A DNA stretch of 64,000 bases from Auanema rhodensis (taxonomy: Eukaryota; Nematoda; Chromadorea; Rhabditida; Rhabditidae), in NCBI GenBank assembly GCA_964057225.1, contig OZ059894.1, forward strand, positions 22,598,476-22,662,475. Direction: 5' to 3'. Position 1 is the stretch's first letter, and every line of letters begins with the position of its first letter. The notes beneath the pieces were generated by a model. That model had not been told where the DNA came from. It ran no database searches and saw nothing but the letters and a program-made list of their open reading frames with translations. Below, piece by piece: positions 24,632 through 38,200 of this stretch. The position numbers were made by a program, and so were the translations under genes.

Positions 24632-27600
24632 CGATTTTCACCCTGAAGAATTAATTTTTTCGTTGAATAACATTGACCATCGTCTTTGCCTTGAAAAAAG
24701 GAATCTAAAAACATCTACTTTTTGCTAAATTATTTTGAAATTTTTCGAAAAAATTTTTGTCAAAATGTTTTTGGAAGCAATGTTGAGTGTACATGGAAAC
24801 TCAACATACACTAATGCATCATTTTTCAAACGATCATAACTAATTTTTGTATTAAGCGTTTCTCAATGTAGTATATTGCATTCGATGCGGATTTTTAAGC
24901 TGCGTCGATCTGTGTTATCAGATTTACGCTAGCTTAAAAATGCACCGAGATATCAACTGATATAAGTTCACACTTATATCTTCGATTTTCACCCTGAAGA
25001 ATTAATTTTTTCGTTGAATAACTTTGTCCATCGTCTTTGCCTTGAAAAAAGGAATCTAAAAACATCTACTTTTTGCTAAATTATTTTGAAATTTCTCGAA
25101 AAAATTTTTGTCAAAATGTTTTTGGAAGCAATGTTGAGTGTACATGGAAACTCAACATACACTAATGCATCATTTTTCAAACGATCATAACTAATTTTTG
25201 TATTAAGCGTTTCTCAATGTAGTATAGTGCATTCGATGCGGATTTTTAAGCTGCGTCGATCTGTGTTATCAGATTTGCGCTAGCTTAAAAATGCACCGAG
25301 ATATCAACTGATATAAGTTCACACTTATATCCTCGATTTTCACCCTGAAGAATTAATTTCTTCGTTGAATAACATTGTCCATCGTCTTTGCCTTGAAAAA
25401 TGGAATCTAAAAACATCTACTTTTTGCTAAATTATTTTGAAATTTTTCGAAAAAATTTTTGTCAAAATGTTTTTGGAAGCAATGTTGAGTGTACATGGAA
25501 ACTCAACATACACTAATGCATCATTTTTCGAACGATCATAACTAATTTTTGTATTAAGCGTTTTTCAATGTAGTATAGTGCATTCGATGCGGATTTTTAA
25601 GCTGCGTCGATCTGTGTTATCAGATTTGCGCTAGCTTAAAAATGCACCGAGATATCAACTGATATAAGTTCACACTTATATCCTCGATTTTCACCCTGAA
25701 GAATTAATTTTTTCGTTGAATAACATTGTCCATCGTCTTTGCCTTGAAAAATGGAATCTAAAAACATCTACTTTTTGCTAAATTATTCTGAAATTTTTCG
25801 AAAAAATTTTTGTCAAAATGTTTTTGGAAGCAATGTTGAGTGTACATGGAAACTCAACATACACTAATGCATCATTTTTCAAACGATCATAACTAATTTT
25901 TGTATTAAGCGTTTCTCAATGTAGTATAGTGCATTCGATGCGGATTTTTAAGCTGCGTCGATCTGTGTTAGCAGATTTGCGCTAGCTTAAAAATGCACCG
26001 AGATATCAACTGATATAAGTTCACACTTATATCCTCGATTTTCACCCTGAAGAATTAATTTTTTCGTTGAATAACATTGTCCATCGTCTTTGCCTTGAAA
26101 AAAGAAATCTAAAAACATCTACTTTTTGCTAAATTATTCTGAAATTTTTCGAAAAAAGTTTTGTCAAAATGTTTTTGGAAGCAATGTTGAGTGTACATGG
26201 AAACTCAACATACACTAATGCATCATTTTTCAAACGATCATAACTAATTTTTGTATTAAGCGTTTCTCAATGTAGTATATTGCATTCGATGCGGATTTTT
26301 AAGCTGCGTCGATCTGTGTTAGCAGATTTGCGCTAGCTTAAAAATGCACCGAGATATCAACTGATATAAGTTCACACTTATATCTTCGATTTTCACCCTG
26401 AAGAATTAATTTTTTCGTTGAATAACATTGTCCATCGTCTTTGCCTTGAAAAAAGGAATCTAAAAACATCTACTTTTTGCTAAATTATTTTGAAATTTCT
26501 CGAAAAAATTTTTGTCAAAATGTTTTTGGAAGCAATGTTGAGTGTACATGGAAACTCAACATACACTAATGCATCATTTTTCAAACGATCATAACTAATT
26601 TTTGTATTAAGCGTTTCTCAATGTAGTATAGTGCATTCGATGCGGATTTTTAAGCTGCGTCGATCTGTGTTATCAGATTTGCGCTAGCTTAAAAATGCAC
26701 CGAGATATCAACTGATATAAGTTCACACTTATATCCTCGATTTTCACCCTGAAGAATTGATTTTTTCGTTGAATAACATTGACCATCGTCTTTGCCTTGA
26801 AAAAAGGAATCTAAAAACATCTACTTTTTGCTAAATTATTCTGAAATTTTTCGAAAAAAGTTTTGTCAAAATGTTTTTGGAAGCAATGTTGAGTGTACAT
26901 GGAAACTCAACATACACTAATGCATCATTTTTCAAACGATCATAACTAATTTTTGTATTAAGCGTTTCTCAATGTAGTATAGTGCATTCGATGCGGATTT
27001 TTAAGCTGCGTCGATCTGTGTTAGCAGATTTGCGCTAGCTTAAAAATGCACCGAGATATCAACTGATATAAGTTCACACTTATATCCTCGATTTTCACCC
27101 TGAAGAATTAATTTTTTCGTTGAATAACATTGTCCATCGTCTTTGCCTTGAAAAAAGAAATCTAAAAACATCTACTTTTTGCTAAATTATTCTGAAATTT
27201 TTCGAAAAAAGTTTTGTCAAAATGTTTTTGGAAGCAATGTTGAGTGTACATGGAAACTCAACATACACTAATGCATCATTTTTCAAACGATCATAACTAA
27301 TTTTTGTATTAAGCGTTTCTCAATGTAGTATATTGCATTCGATGCGGATTTTTAAGCTGCGTCGATCTGTGTTAGCAGATTTGCGCTAGCTTAAAAATGC
27401 ACCGAGATATCAACTGATATAAGTTCACACTTATATCTTCGATTTTCACCCTGAAGAATTAATTTTTTCGTTGAATAACATTGTCCATCGTCTTTGCCTT
27501 GAAAAAAGGAATCTAAAAACATCTACTTTTTGCTAAATTATTTTGAAATTTCTCGAAAAAATTTTTGTCAAAATGTTTTTGGAAGCAATGTTGAGTGTAC

Positions 27601-30600
27601 ATGGAAACTCAACATACACTAATGCATCATTTTTCAAACGATCATAACTAATTTTTGTATTAAGCGTTTCTCAATGTAGTATATTGCATTCGATGCGGAT
27701 TTTTAAGCTGCGTCGATCTGTGTTATCAGATTTACGCTAGCTTAAAAATGCACCGAGATATCAACTGATATAAGTTCACACTTATATCTTCGATTTTCAC
27801 CCTGAAGAATTAATTTTTTCGTTGAATAACTTTGTCCATCGTCTTTGCCTTGAAAAAAGGAATCTAAAAACATCTACTTTTTGCTAAATTATTTTGAAAT
27901 TTCTCGAAAAAATTTTTGTCAAAATGTTTTTGGAAGCAATGTTGAGTGTACATGGAAACTCAACATACACTAATGCATCATTTTTCAAACGATCATAACT
28001 AATTTTTGTATTAAGCGTTTCTCAATGTAGTATAGTGCATTCGATGCGGATTTTTAAGCTGCGTCGATCTGTGTTATCAGATTTGCGCTAGCTTAAAAAT
28101 GCACCGAGATATCAACTGATATAAGTTCACACTTATATCCTCGATTTTCACCCTGAAGAATTAATTTTTTCGTTGAATAACATTGACCATCGTCTTTGCC
28201 TTGAAAAAAGGAATCTAAAAACATCTACTTTTTGCTAAATTATTTTGAAATTTTTCGAAAAAATTTTTGTCAAAATGTTTTTGGAAGCAATGTTGAGTGT
28301 ACATGGAAACTCAACATACACTAATGCATCATTTTTCAAACGATCATAACTAATTTTTGTATTAAGCGTTTCTCAATGTAGTATATTGCATTCGATGCGG
28401 ATTTTTAAGCTGCGTCGATCTGTGTTATCAGATTTACGCTAGCTTAAAAATGCACCGAGATATCAACTGATATAAGTTCACACTTATATCTTCGATTTTC
28501 ACCCTGAAGAATTAATTTTTTCGTTGAATAACATTGACCATCGTCTTTGCCTTGAAAAAAGGAATCTAAAAACATCTACTTTTTGCTAAATTATTTTGAA
28601 ATTTTTCGAAAAAATTTTTGTCAAAATGTTTTTGGAAGCAATGTTGAGTGTACATGGAAACTCAACATACACTAATGCATCATTTTTCAAACGATCATAA
28701 CTAATTTTTGTATTAAGCGTTTCTCAATGTAGTATATTGCATTCGATGCGGATTTTTAAGCTGCGTCGATCTGTGTTATCAGATTTACGCTAGCTTAAAA
28801 ATGCACCGAGATATCAACTGATATAAGTTCACACTTATATCTTCGATTTTCACCCTGAAGAATTAATTTTTTCGTTGAATAACATTGACCATCGTCTTTG
28901 CCTTGAAAAAAGGAATCTAAAAACATCTACTTTTTGCTAAATTATTTTGAAATTTTTCGAAAAAATTTTTGTCAAAATGTTTTTGGAAGCAATGTTGAGT
29001 GTACATGGAAACTCAACATACACTAATGCATCATTTTTCAAACGATCATAACTAATTTTTGTATTAAGCGTTTCTCAATGTAGTATATTGCATTCGATGC
29101 GGATTTTTAAGCTGCGTCGATCTGTGTTATCAGATTTACGCTAGCTTAAAAATGCACCGAGATATCAACTGATATAAGTTCACACTTATATCTTCGATTT
29201 TCACCCTGAAGAATTAATTTTTTCGTTGAATAACTTTGTCCATCGTCTTTGCCTTGAAAAAAGGAATCTAAAAACATCTACTTTTTGCTAAATTATTTTG
29301 AAATTTCTCGAAAAAATTTTTGTCAAAATGTTTTTGGAAGCAATGTTGAGTGTACATGGAAACTCAACATACACTAATGCATCATTTTTCAAACGATCAT
29401 AACTAATTTTTGTATTAAGCGTTTCTCAATGTAGTATAGTGCATTCGATGCGGATTTTTAAGCTGCGTCGATCTGTGTTATCAGATTTGCGCTAGCTTAA
29501 AAATGCACCGAGATATCAACTGATATAAGTTCACACTTATATCCTCGATTTTCACCCTGAAGAATTAATTTCTTCGTTGAATAACATTGTCCATCGTCTT
29601 TGCCTTGAAAAATGGAATCTAAAAACATCTACTTTTTGCTAAATTATTTTGAAATTTTTCGAAAAAATTTTTGTCAAAATGTTTTTGGAAGCAATGTTGA
29701 GTGTACATGGAAACTCAACATACACTAATGCATCATTTTTCGAACGATCATAACTAATTTTTGTATTAAGCGTTTTTCAATGTAGTATAGTGCATTCGAT
29801 GCGGATTTTTAAGCTGCGTCGATCTGTGTTATCAGATTTGCGCTAGCTTAAAAATGCACCGAGATATCAACTGATATAAGTTCACACTTATATCCTCGAT
29901 TTTCACCCTGAAGAATTAATTTTTTCGTTGAATAACATTGTCCATCGTCTTTGCCTTGAAAAATGGAATCTAAAAACATCTACTTTTTGCTAAATTATTC
30001 TGAAATTTTTCGAAAAAATTTTTGTCAAAATGTTTTTGGAAGCAATGTTGAGTGTACATGGAAACTCAACATACACTAATGCATCATTTTTCAAACGATC
30101 ATAACTAATTTTTGTATTAAGCGTTTCTCAATGTAGTATAGTGCATTCGATGCGGATTTTTAAGCTGCGTCGATCTGTGTTAGCAGATTTGCGCTAGCTT
30201 AAAAATGCACCGAGATATCAACTGATATAAGTTCACACTTATATCCTCGATTTTCACCCTGAAGAATTAATTTTTTCGTTGAATAACATTGTCCATCGTC
30301 TTTGCCTTGAAAAAAGAAATCTAAAAACATCTACTTTTTGCTAAATTATTCTGAAATTTTTCGAAAAAAGTTTTGTCAAAATGTTTTTGGAAGCAATGTT
30401 GAGTGTACATGGAAACTCAACATACACTAATGCATCATTTTTCAAACGATCATAACTAATTTTTGTATTAAGCGTTTCTCAATGTAGTATATTGCATTCG
30501 ATGCGGATTTTTAAGCTGCGTCGATCTGTGTTAGCAGATTTGCGCTAGCTTAAAAATGCACCGAGATATCAACTGATATAAGTTCACACTTATATCTTCG

Positions 30601-32297
30601 ATTTTCACCCTGAAGAATTAATTTTTTCGTTGAATAACATTGTCCATCGTCTTTGCCTTGAAAAAAGGAATCTAAAAACATCTACTTTTTGCTAAATTAT
30701 TTTGAAATTTCTCGAAAAAATTTTTGTCAAAATGTTTTTGGAAGCAATGTTGAGTGTACATGGAAACTCAACATACACTAATGCATCATTTTTCAAACGA
30801 TCATAACTAATTTTTGTATTAAGCGTTTCTCAATGTAGTATAGTGCATTCGATGCGGATTTTTAAGCTGCGTCGATCTGTGTTATCAGATTTGCGCTAGC
30901 TTAAAAATGCACCGAGATATCAACTGATATAAGTTCACACTTATATCCTCGATTTTCACCCTGAAGAATTGATTTTTTCGTTGAATAACATTGACCATCG
31001 TCTTTGCCTTGAAAAAAGGAATCTAAAAACATCTACTTTTTGCTAAATTATTCTGAAATTTTTCGAAAAAAGTTTTGTCAAAATGTTTTTGGAAGCAATG
31101 TTGAGTGTACATGGAAACTCAACATACACTAATGCATCATTTTTCAAACGATCATAACTAATTTTTGTATTAAGCGTTTCTCAATGTAGTATAGTGCATT
31201 CGATGCGGATTTTTAAGCTGCGTCGATCTGTGTTAGCAGATTTGCGCTAGCTTAAAAATGCACCGAGATATCAACTGATATAAGTTCACACTTATATCCT
31301 CGATTTTCACCCTGAAGAATTAATTTTTTCGTTGAATAACATTGTCCATCGTCTTTGCCTTGAAAAAAGAAATCTAAAAACATCTACTTTTTGCTAAATT
31401 ATTCTGAAATTTTTCGAAAAAAGTTTTGTCAAAATGTTTTTGGAAGCAATGTTGAGTGTACATGGAAACTCAACATACACTAATGCATCATTTTTCAAAC
31501 GATCATAACTAATTTTTGTATTAAGCGTTTCTCAATGTAGTATATTGCATTCGATGCGGATTTTTAAGCTGCGTCGATCTGTGTTAGCAGATTTGCGCTA
31601 GCTTAAAAATGCACCGAGATATCAACTGATATAAGTTCACACTTATATCTTCGATTTTCACCCTGAAGAATTAATTTTTTCGTTGAATAACATTGTCCAT
31701 CGTCTTTGCCTTGAAAAAAGGAATCTAAAAACATCTACTTTTTGCTAAATTATTTTGAAATTTCTCGAAAAAATTTTTGTCAAAATGTTTTTGGAAGCAA
31801 TGTTGAGTGTACATGGAAACTCAACATACACTAATGCATCATTTTTCAAACGATCATAACTAATTTTTGTATTAAGCGTTTCTCAATGTAGTATATTGCA
31901 TTCGATGCGGATTTTTAAGCTGCGTCGATCTGTGTTATCAGATTTACGCTAGCTTAAAAATGCACCGAGATATCAACTGATATAAGTTCACACTTATATC
32001 TTCGATTTTCACCCTGAAGAATTAATTTTTTCGTTGAATAACTTTGTCCATCGTCTTTGCCTTGAAAAAAGGAATCTAAAAACATCTACTTTTTGCTAAA
32101 TTATTTTGAAATTTCTCGAAAAAATTTTTGTCAAAATGTTTTTGGAAGCAATGTTGAGTGTACATGGAAACTCAACATACACTAATGCATCATTTTTCAA
32201 ACGATCATAACTAATCTTTGTATTAAGCGTTTCTCAATGTAGTATAGTGCATTCGATGCGGATTTTTAAGCTGCGTCGATCTGTGTTATCAGATTTA
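24632..32297 (+). repeat. About 3.45-kb block repeated 12 units (4,212 bp) apart
   Basis: The stretch from about 24632 to 28085 matches about 28844 to 32297 at a fixed offset of 4,212 bp (12 x 351). Shared rare variants in order are: A5 with 'aactttg'; a unit with 'aatttcttcg', 'ttcgaacg' and 'gtttttcaatg'; 'aatgg' with C165 and G348; 'aaagaaatc' with G184 and T306; and a G83/A106/C165/G184 unit. One difference I noted is C276 in the second copy near 32216. Between the copies lie three near-identical A106/T306 units (starting at 28081, 28432 and 28783). End points are approximate because flanking units are so similar. Confidence 0.82.
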
Positions 32298-35200
32298 CGC
32301 TAGCTTAAAAATGCACCGAGATATCAACTGATATAAGTTCACACTTATATCTTCGATTTTCACCCTGAAGAATTAATTTTTTCGTTGAATAACTTTGTCC
32401 ATCGTCTTTGCCTTGAAAAAAGGAATCTAAAAACATCTACTTTTTGCTAAATTATTTTGAAATTTCTCGAAAAAATTTTTGTCAAAATGTTTTTGGAAGC
32501 AATGTTGAGTGTACATGGAAACTCAACATACACTAATGCATCATTTTTCAAACGATCATAACTAATTTTTGTATTGAGCGTTTCTCAATGTAGTATAGTG
32601 CATTCGATGCGGATTTTTAAGCTGCGTCGATCTGTGTTATCAGATTTGCGCTAGCTTAAAAATGCACCGAGATATCAACTGATATAAGTTCACACTTATA
32701 TCTTCGATTTTCACCCTGAAGAATTAATTTTTTCGTTGAATAACATTGTCCATCGTCTTTGCCTTGAAAAAAGGAATCTAAAAACATCTACTTTTTGCTA
32801 AATTATTTTGAAATTTCTCGAAAAAATTTTTGTCAAAATGTTTTTGGAAGCAATGTTGAGTGTACATGGAAACTCAACATACACTAATGCATCATTTTTC
32901 AAACGATCATAACTAATCTTTGTATTAAGCGTTTCTCAATGTAGTATAGTGCATTCGATGCGGATTTTTAAGCTGCGTCGATCTGTGTTATCAGATTTGC
33001 GCTAGCTTAAAAATGCACCGAGATATCAACTGATATAAGTTCACACATATATCTTCGATTTTCACCCTGAAGAATTAATTTTTTCGTTGAATAACATTGT
33101 CCATCGTCTTTGCCTTGAAAAATGGAATCTAAAAACATCTACTTTTTGCTAAATTATTTTGAAATTTTTCGAAAAAATTTTTGTCAAAATGTTTTTGGAA
33201 GCAATGTTGAGTGTACATGGAAACTCAACATACACTAATGCATCATTTTTCAAACGATCATAACTAATTTTTGTATTAAGCGTTTCTCAATGTAGTATAG
33301 TGCATTCGATGCGGATTTTTAAGCTGCGTCGATCTGTGTTATCAGATTTGCGCTAGCTTAAAAATGCACCGAGATATCAACTGATATAAGTTCACACTTA
33401 TATCCTCGATTTTCACCCTGAAGAATTAATTTTTTCGTTGAATAACATTGTCCATCGTCTTTGCCTTGAAAAATGGAATCTAAAAACATCTACTTTTTGC
33501 TAAATTATTTTGAAATTTTTCGAAAAAATTTTTGTCAAAATGTTTTTGGAAGCAATGTTGAGTGTACATGGAAACTCAACATACACTAATGCATCATTTT
33601 TCAAACGATCATAACTAATTTTTGTATTAAGCGTTTCTCAATGTAGTATAGTGCATTCGATGCGGATTTTTAAGCTGCGTCGATCTGTGTTATCAGATTT
33701 GCGCTAGCTTAAAAATGCACCGAGATATCAACTGATATAAGTTCACACTTATATCCTCGATTTTCACCCTGAAGAATTAATTTTTTCGTTGAATAACATT
33801 GTCCATCGTCTTTGCCTTGAAAAAAACGAATCTAAAAACATCTACTTTTTGCTAAATTATTTTGAAATTTCTCGAAAAAATTTTTGTCAAAATGTTTTTG
33901 GAAGCAATGTTGAGTGTACATGGAAACTCAACATACACTAATGCATCATTTTTCAAACGATCATAACTAATTTTTGTATTGAGCGTTTCTCAATGTAGTA
34001 TAGTGCATTCGATGCGGATTTTTAAGCTGCGTCGATCTGTGTTATCAGATTTGCGCTAGCTTAAAAATGCACCGAGATATCAACTGATATAAGTTCACAC
34101 TTATATCTTCGATTTTCACCCTGAAGAATTAATTTTTTCGTTGAATAACATTGTCCATCGTCTTTGCCTTGAAAAAAGGAATCTAAAAACATCTACTTTT
34201 TGCTAAATTATTTTGAAATTTCTCGAAAAAATTTTTGTCAAAATGTTTTTGGAAGCAATGTTGAGTGTACATGGAAACTCAACATACACTAATGCATCAT
34301 TTTTCAAACGATCATAACTAATCTTTGTATTAAGCGTTTCTCAATGTAGTATAGTGCATTCGATGCGGATTTTTAAGCTGCGTCGATCTGTGTTATCAGA
34401 TTTACTCTAGCTTAAAAATGCACCGAGATATCAACTGATATAAGTTCACACTTATATCTTCGATTTTCACCCTGAAGAATTAATTTTTTCGTTGAATAAC
34501 TTTGTCCATCGTCTTTGCCTTGAAAAAAGGAATCTAAAAACATCTACTTTTTGCTAAATTATTTTGAAATTTCTCGAAAAAATTTTTGTCAAAATGTTTT
34601 TGGAAGCAATGTTGAGTGTACATGGAAACTCAACATACACTAATGCATCATTTTTCAAACGATCATAACTAATTTTTGTATTGAGCGTTTCTCAATGTAG
34701 TATAGTGCATTCGATGCGGATTTTTAAGCTGCGTCGATCTGTGTTATCAGATTTGCGCTAGCTTAAAAATGCACCGAGATATCAACTGATATAAGTTCAC
34801 ACATATATCTTCGATTTTCACCCTGAAGAATTAATTTTTTCGTTGAATAACATTGTCCATCGTCTTTGCCTTGAAAAAAGGAATCTAAAAACATCTACTT
34901 TTTGCTAAATTATTTTGAAATTTCTCGAAAAAATTTTTGTCAAAATGTTTTTGGAAGCAATGTTGAGTGTACATGGAAACTCAACATACACTAATGCATC
35001 ATTTTTCAAACGATCATAACTAATCTTTGTATTAAGCGTTTCTCAATGTAGTATAGTGCATTCGATGCGGATTTTTAAGCTGCGTCGATCTGTGTTATCA
35101 GATTTGCGCTAGCTTAAAAATGCACCGAGATATCAACTGATATAAGTTCACACTTATATCCTCGATTTTCACCCTGAAGAATTAATTTTTTCGTTGAATA

Positions 35201-38200
35201 ACATTGTCCATCGTCTTTGCCTTGAAAAAAGGAATCTAAAAACATCTACTTTTTGCTAAATTATTTTGAAATTTCTCGAAAAAATTTTTGTCAAAATGTT
35301 TTTGGAAGCAATGTTGAGTGTACATGGAAACTCAACATACACTAATGCATCATTTTTCAAACGATCATAACTAATTTTTGTATTAAGCGTTTCTCAATGT
35401 AGTATATTGCATTCGATGCGGATTTTTAAGCTGCGTCGATCTGTGTTAGCAGATTTGCGCTAGCTTAAAAATGCACCGAGATATCAACTGATATAAGTTC
35501 ACACTTATATCTTCGATTTTCACCCTGAAGAATTAATTTTTTCGTTGAATAACTTTGTCCATCGTCTTTGCCTTGAAAAAAGGAATCTAAAAACATCTAC
35601 TTTTTGCTAAATTATTTTGAAATTTCTCGAAAAAATTTTTGTCAAAATGTTTTTGGAAGCAATGTTGAGTGTACATGGAAACTCAACATACACTAATGCA
35701 TCATTTTTCAAACGATCATAACTAATTTTTGTATTGAGCGTTTCTCAATGTAGTATAGTGCATTCGATGCGGATTTTTAAGCTGCGTCGATCTGTGTTAT
35801 CAGATTTGCGCTAGCTTAAAAATGCACCGAGATATCAACTGATATAAGTTCACACTTATATCTTCGATTTTCACCCTGAAGAATTAATTTTTTCGTTGAA
35901 TAACATTGTCCATCGTCTTTGCCTTGAAAAAAGGAATCTAAAAACATCTACTTTTTGCTAAATTATTTTGAAATTTCTCGAAAAAATTTTTGTCAAAATG
36001 TTTTTGGAAGCAATGTTGAGTGTACATGGAAACTCAACATACACTAATGCATCATTTTTCAAACGATCATAACTAATCTTTGTATTAAGCGTTTCTCAAT
36101 GTAGTATAGTGCATTCGATGCGGATTTTTAAGCTGCGTCGATCTGTGTTATCAGATTTGCGCTAGCTTAAAAATGCACCGAGATATCAACTGATATAAGT
36201 TCACACATATATCTTCGATTTTCACCCTGAAGAATTAATTTTTTCGTTGAATAACATTGTCCATCGTCTTTGCCTTGAAAAATGGAATCTAAAAACATCT
36301 ACTTTTTGCTAAATTATTTTGAAATTTTTCGAAAAAATTTTTGTCAAAATGTTTTTGGAAGCAATGTTGAGTGTACATGGAAACTCAACATACACTAATG
36401 CATCATTTTTCAAACGATCATAACTAATTTTTGTATTAAGCGTTTCTCAATGTAGTATAGTGCATTCGATGCGGATTTTTAAGCTGCGTCGATCTGTGTT
36501 ATCAGATTTGCGCTAGCTTAAAAATGCACCGAGATATCAACTGATATAAGTTCACACTTATATCCTCGATTTTCACCCTGAAGAATTAATTTTTTCGTTG
36601 AATAACATTGTCCATCGTCTTTGCCTTGAAAAATGGAATCTAAAAACATCTACTTTTTGCTAAATTATTTTGAAATTTTTCGAAAAAATTTTTGTCAAAA
36701 TGTTTTTGGAAGCAATGTTGAGTGTACATGGAAACTCAACATACACTAATGCATCATTTTTCAAACGATCATAACTAATTTTTGTATTAAGCGTTTCTCA
36801 ATGTAGTATAGTGCATTCGATGCGGATTTTTAAGCTGCGTCGATCTGTGTTATCAGATTTGCGCTAGCTTAAAAATGCACCGAGATATCAACTGATATAA
36901 GTTCACACTTATATCCTCGATTTTCACCCTGAAGAATTAATTTTTTCGTTGAATAACATTGTCCATCGTCTTTGCCTTGAAAAAAACGAATCTAAAAACA
37001 TCTACTTTTTGCTAAATTATTTTGAAATTTCTCGAAAAAATTTTTGTCAAAATGTTTTTGGAAGCAATGTTGAGTGTACATGGAAACTCAACATACACTA
37101 ATGCATCATTTTTCAAACGATCATAACTAATTTTTGTATTGAGCGTTTCTCAATGTAGTATAGTGCATTCGATGCGGATTTTTAAGCTGCGTCGATCTGT
37201 GTTATCAGATTTGCGCTAGCTTAAAAATGCACCGAGATATCAACTGATATAAGTTCACACTTATATCTTCGATTTTCACCCTGAAGAATTAATTTTTTCG
37301 TTGAATAACATTGTCCATCGTCTTTGCCTTGAAAAAAGGAATCTAAAAACATCTACTTTTTGCTAAATTATTTTGAAATTTCTCGAAAAAATTTTTGTCA
37401 AAATGTTTTTGGAAGCAATGTTGAGTGTACATGGAAACTCAACATACACTAATGCATCATTTTTCAAACGATCATAACTAATCTTTGTATTAAGCGTTTC
37501 TCAATGTAGTATAGTGCATTCGATGCGGATTTTTAAGCTGCGTCGATCTGTGTTATCAGATTTACTCTAGCTTAAAAATGCACCGAGATATCAACTGATA
37601 TAAGTTCACACTTATATCTTCGATTTTCACCCTGAAGAATTAATTTTTTCGTTGAATAACTTTGTCCATCGTCTTTGCCTTGAAAAAAGGAATCTAAAAA
37701 CATCTACTTTTTGCTAAATTATTTTGAAATTTCTCGAAAAAATTTTTGTCAAAATGTTTTTGGAAGCAATGTTGAGTGTACATGGAAACTCAACATACAC
37801 TAATGCATCATTTTTCAAACGATCATAACTAATTTTTGTATTGAGCGTTTCTCAATGTAGTATAGTGCATTCGATGCGGATTTTTAAGCTGCGTCGATCT
37901 GTGTTATCAGATTTGCGCTAGCTTAAAAATGCACCGAGATATCAACTGATATAAGTTCACACATATATCTTCGATTTTCACCCTGAAGAATTAATTTTTT
38001 CGTTGAATAACATTGTCCATCGTCTTTGCCTTGAAAAAAGGAATCTAAAAACATCTACTTTTTGCTAAATTATTTTGAAATTTCTCGAAAAAATTTTTGT
38101 CAAAATGTTTTTGGAAGCAATGTTGAGTGTACATGGAAACTCAACATACACTAATGCATCATTTTTCAAACGATCATAACTAATCTTTGTATTAAGCGTT

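Larger units (their letters stand above)
13339..24921 (+). repeat. Left arm zone II: G83/A106/C165 subfamily, 33 units
   Basis: Thirty-three units that all carry A159. Many combine G83 ('attgatt'), A106 ('gaccatc') and C165 ('attctg'). Others carry 'gaagttttt', 'cttaacaatgc' (units starting near 13.7, 14.0, 15.8, 16.5, 17.5, 18.3, 19.3 and 21.1 kb), T306 ('gtatattgc') or T338 ('gtcgttctg'). Two 350-bp and two 352-bp units lie here, cancelling to no net length change, so the unit at 24571 is again in the original 351-bp register. The combinations recur in blocks of five and six units, described separately. No gene or foreign insertion is seen anywhere in the zone. Confidence 0.75.
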
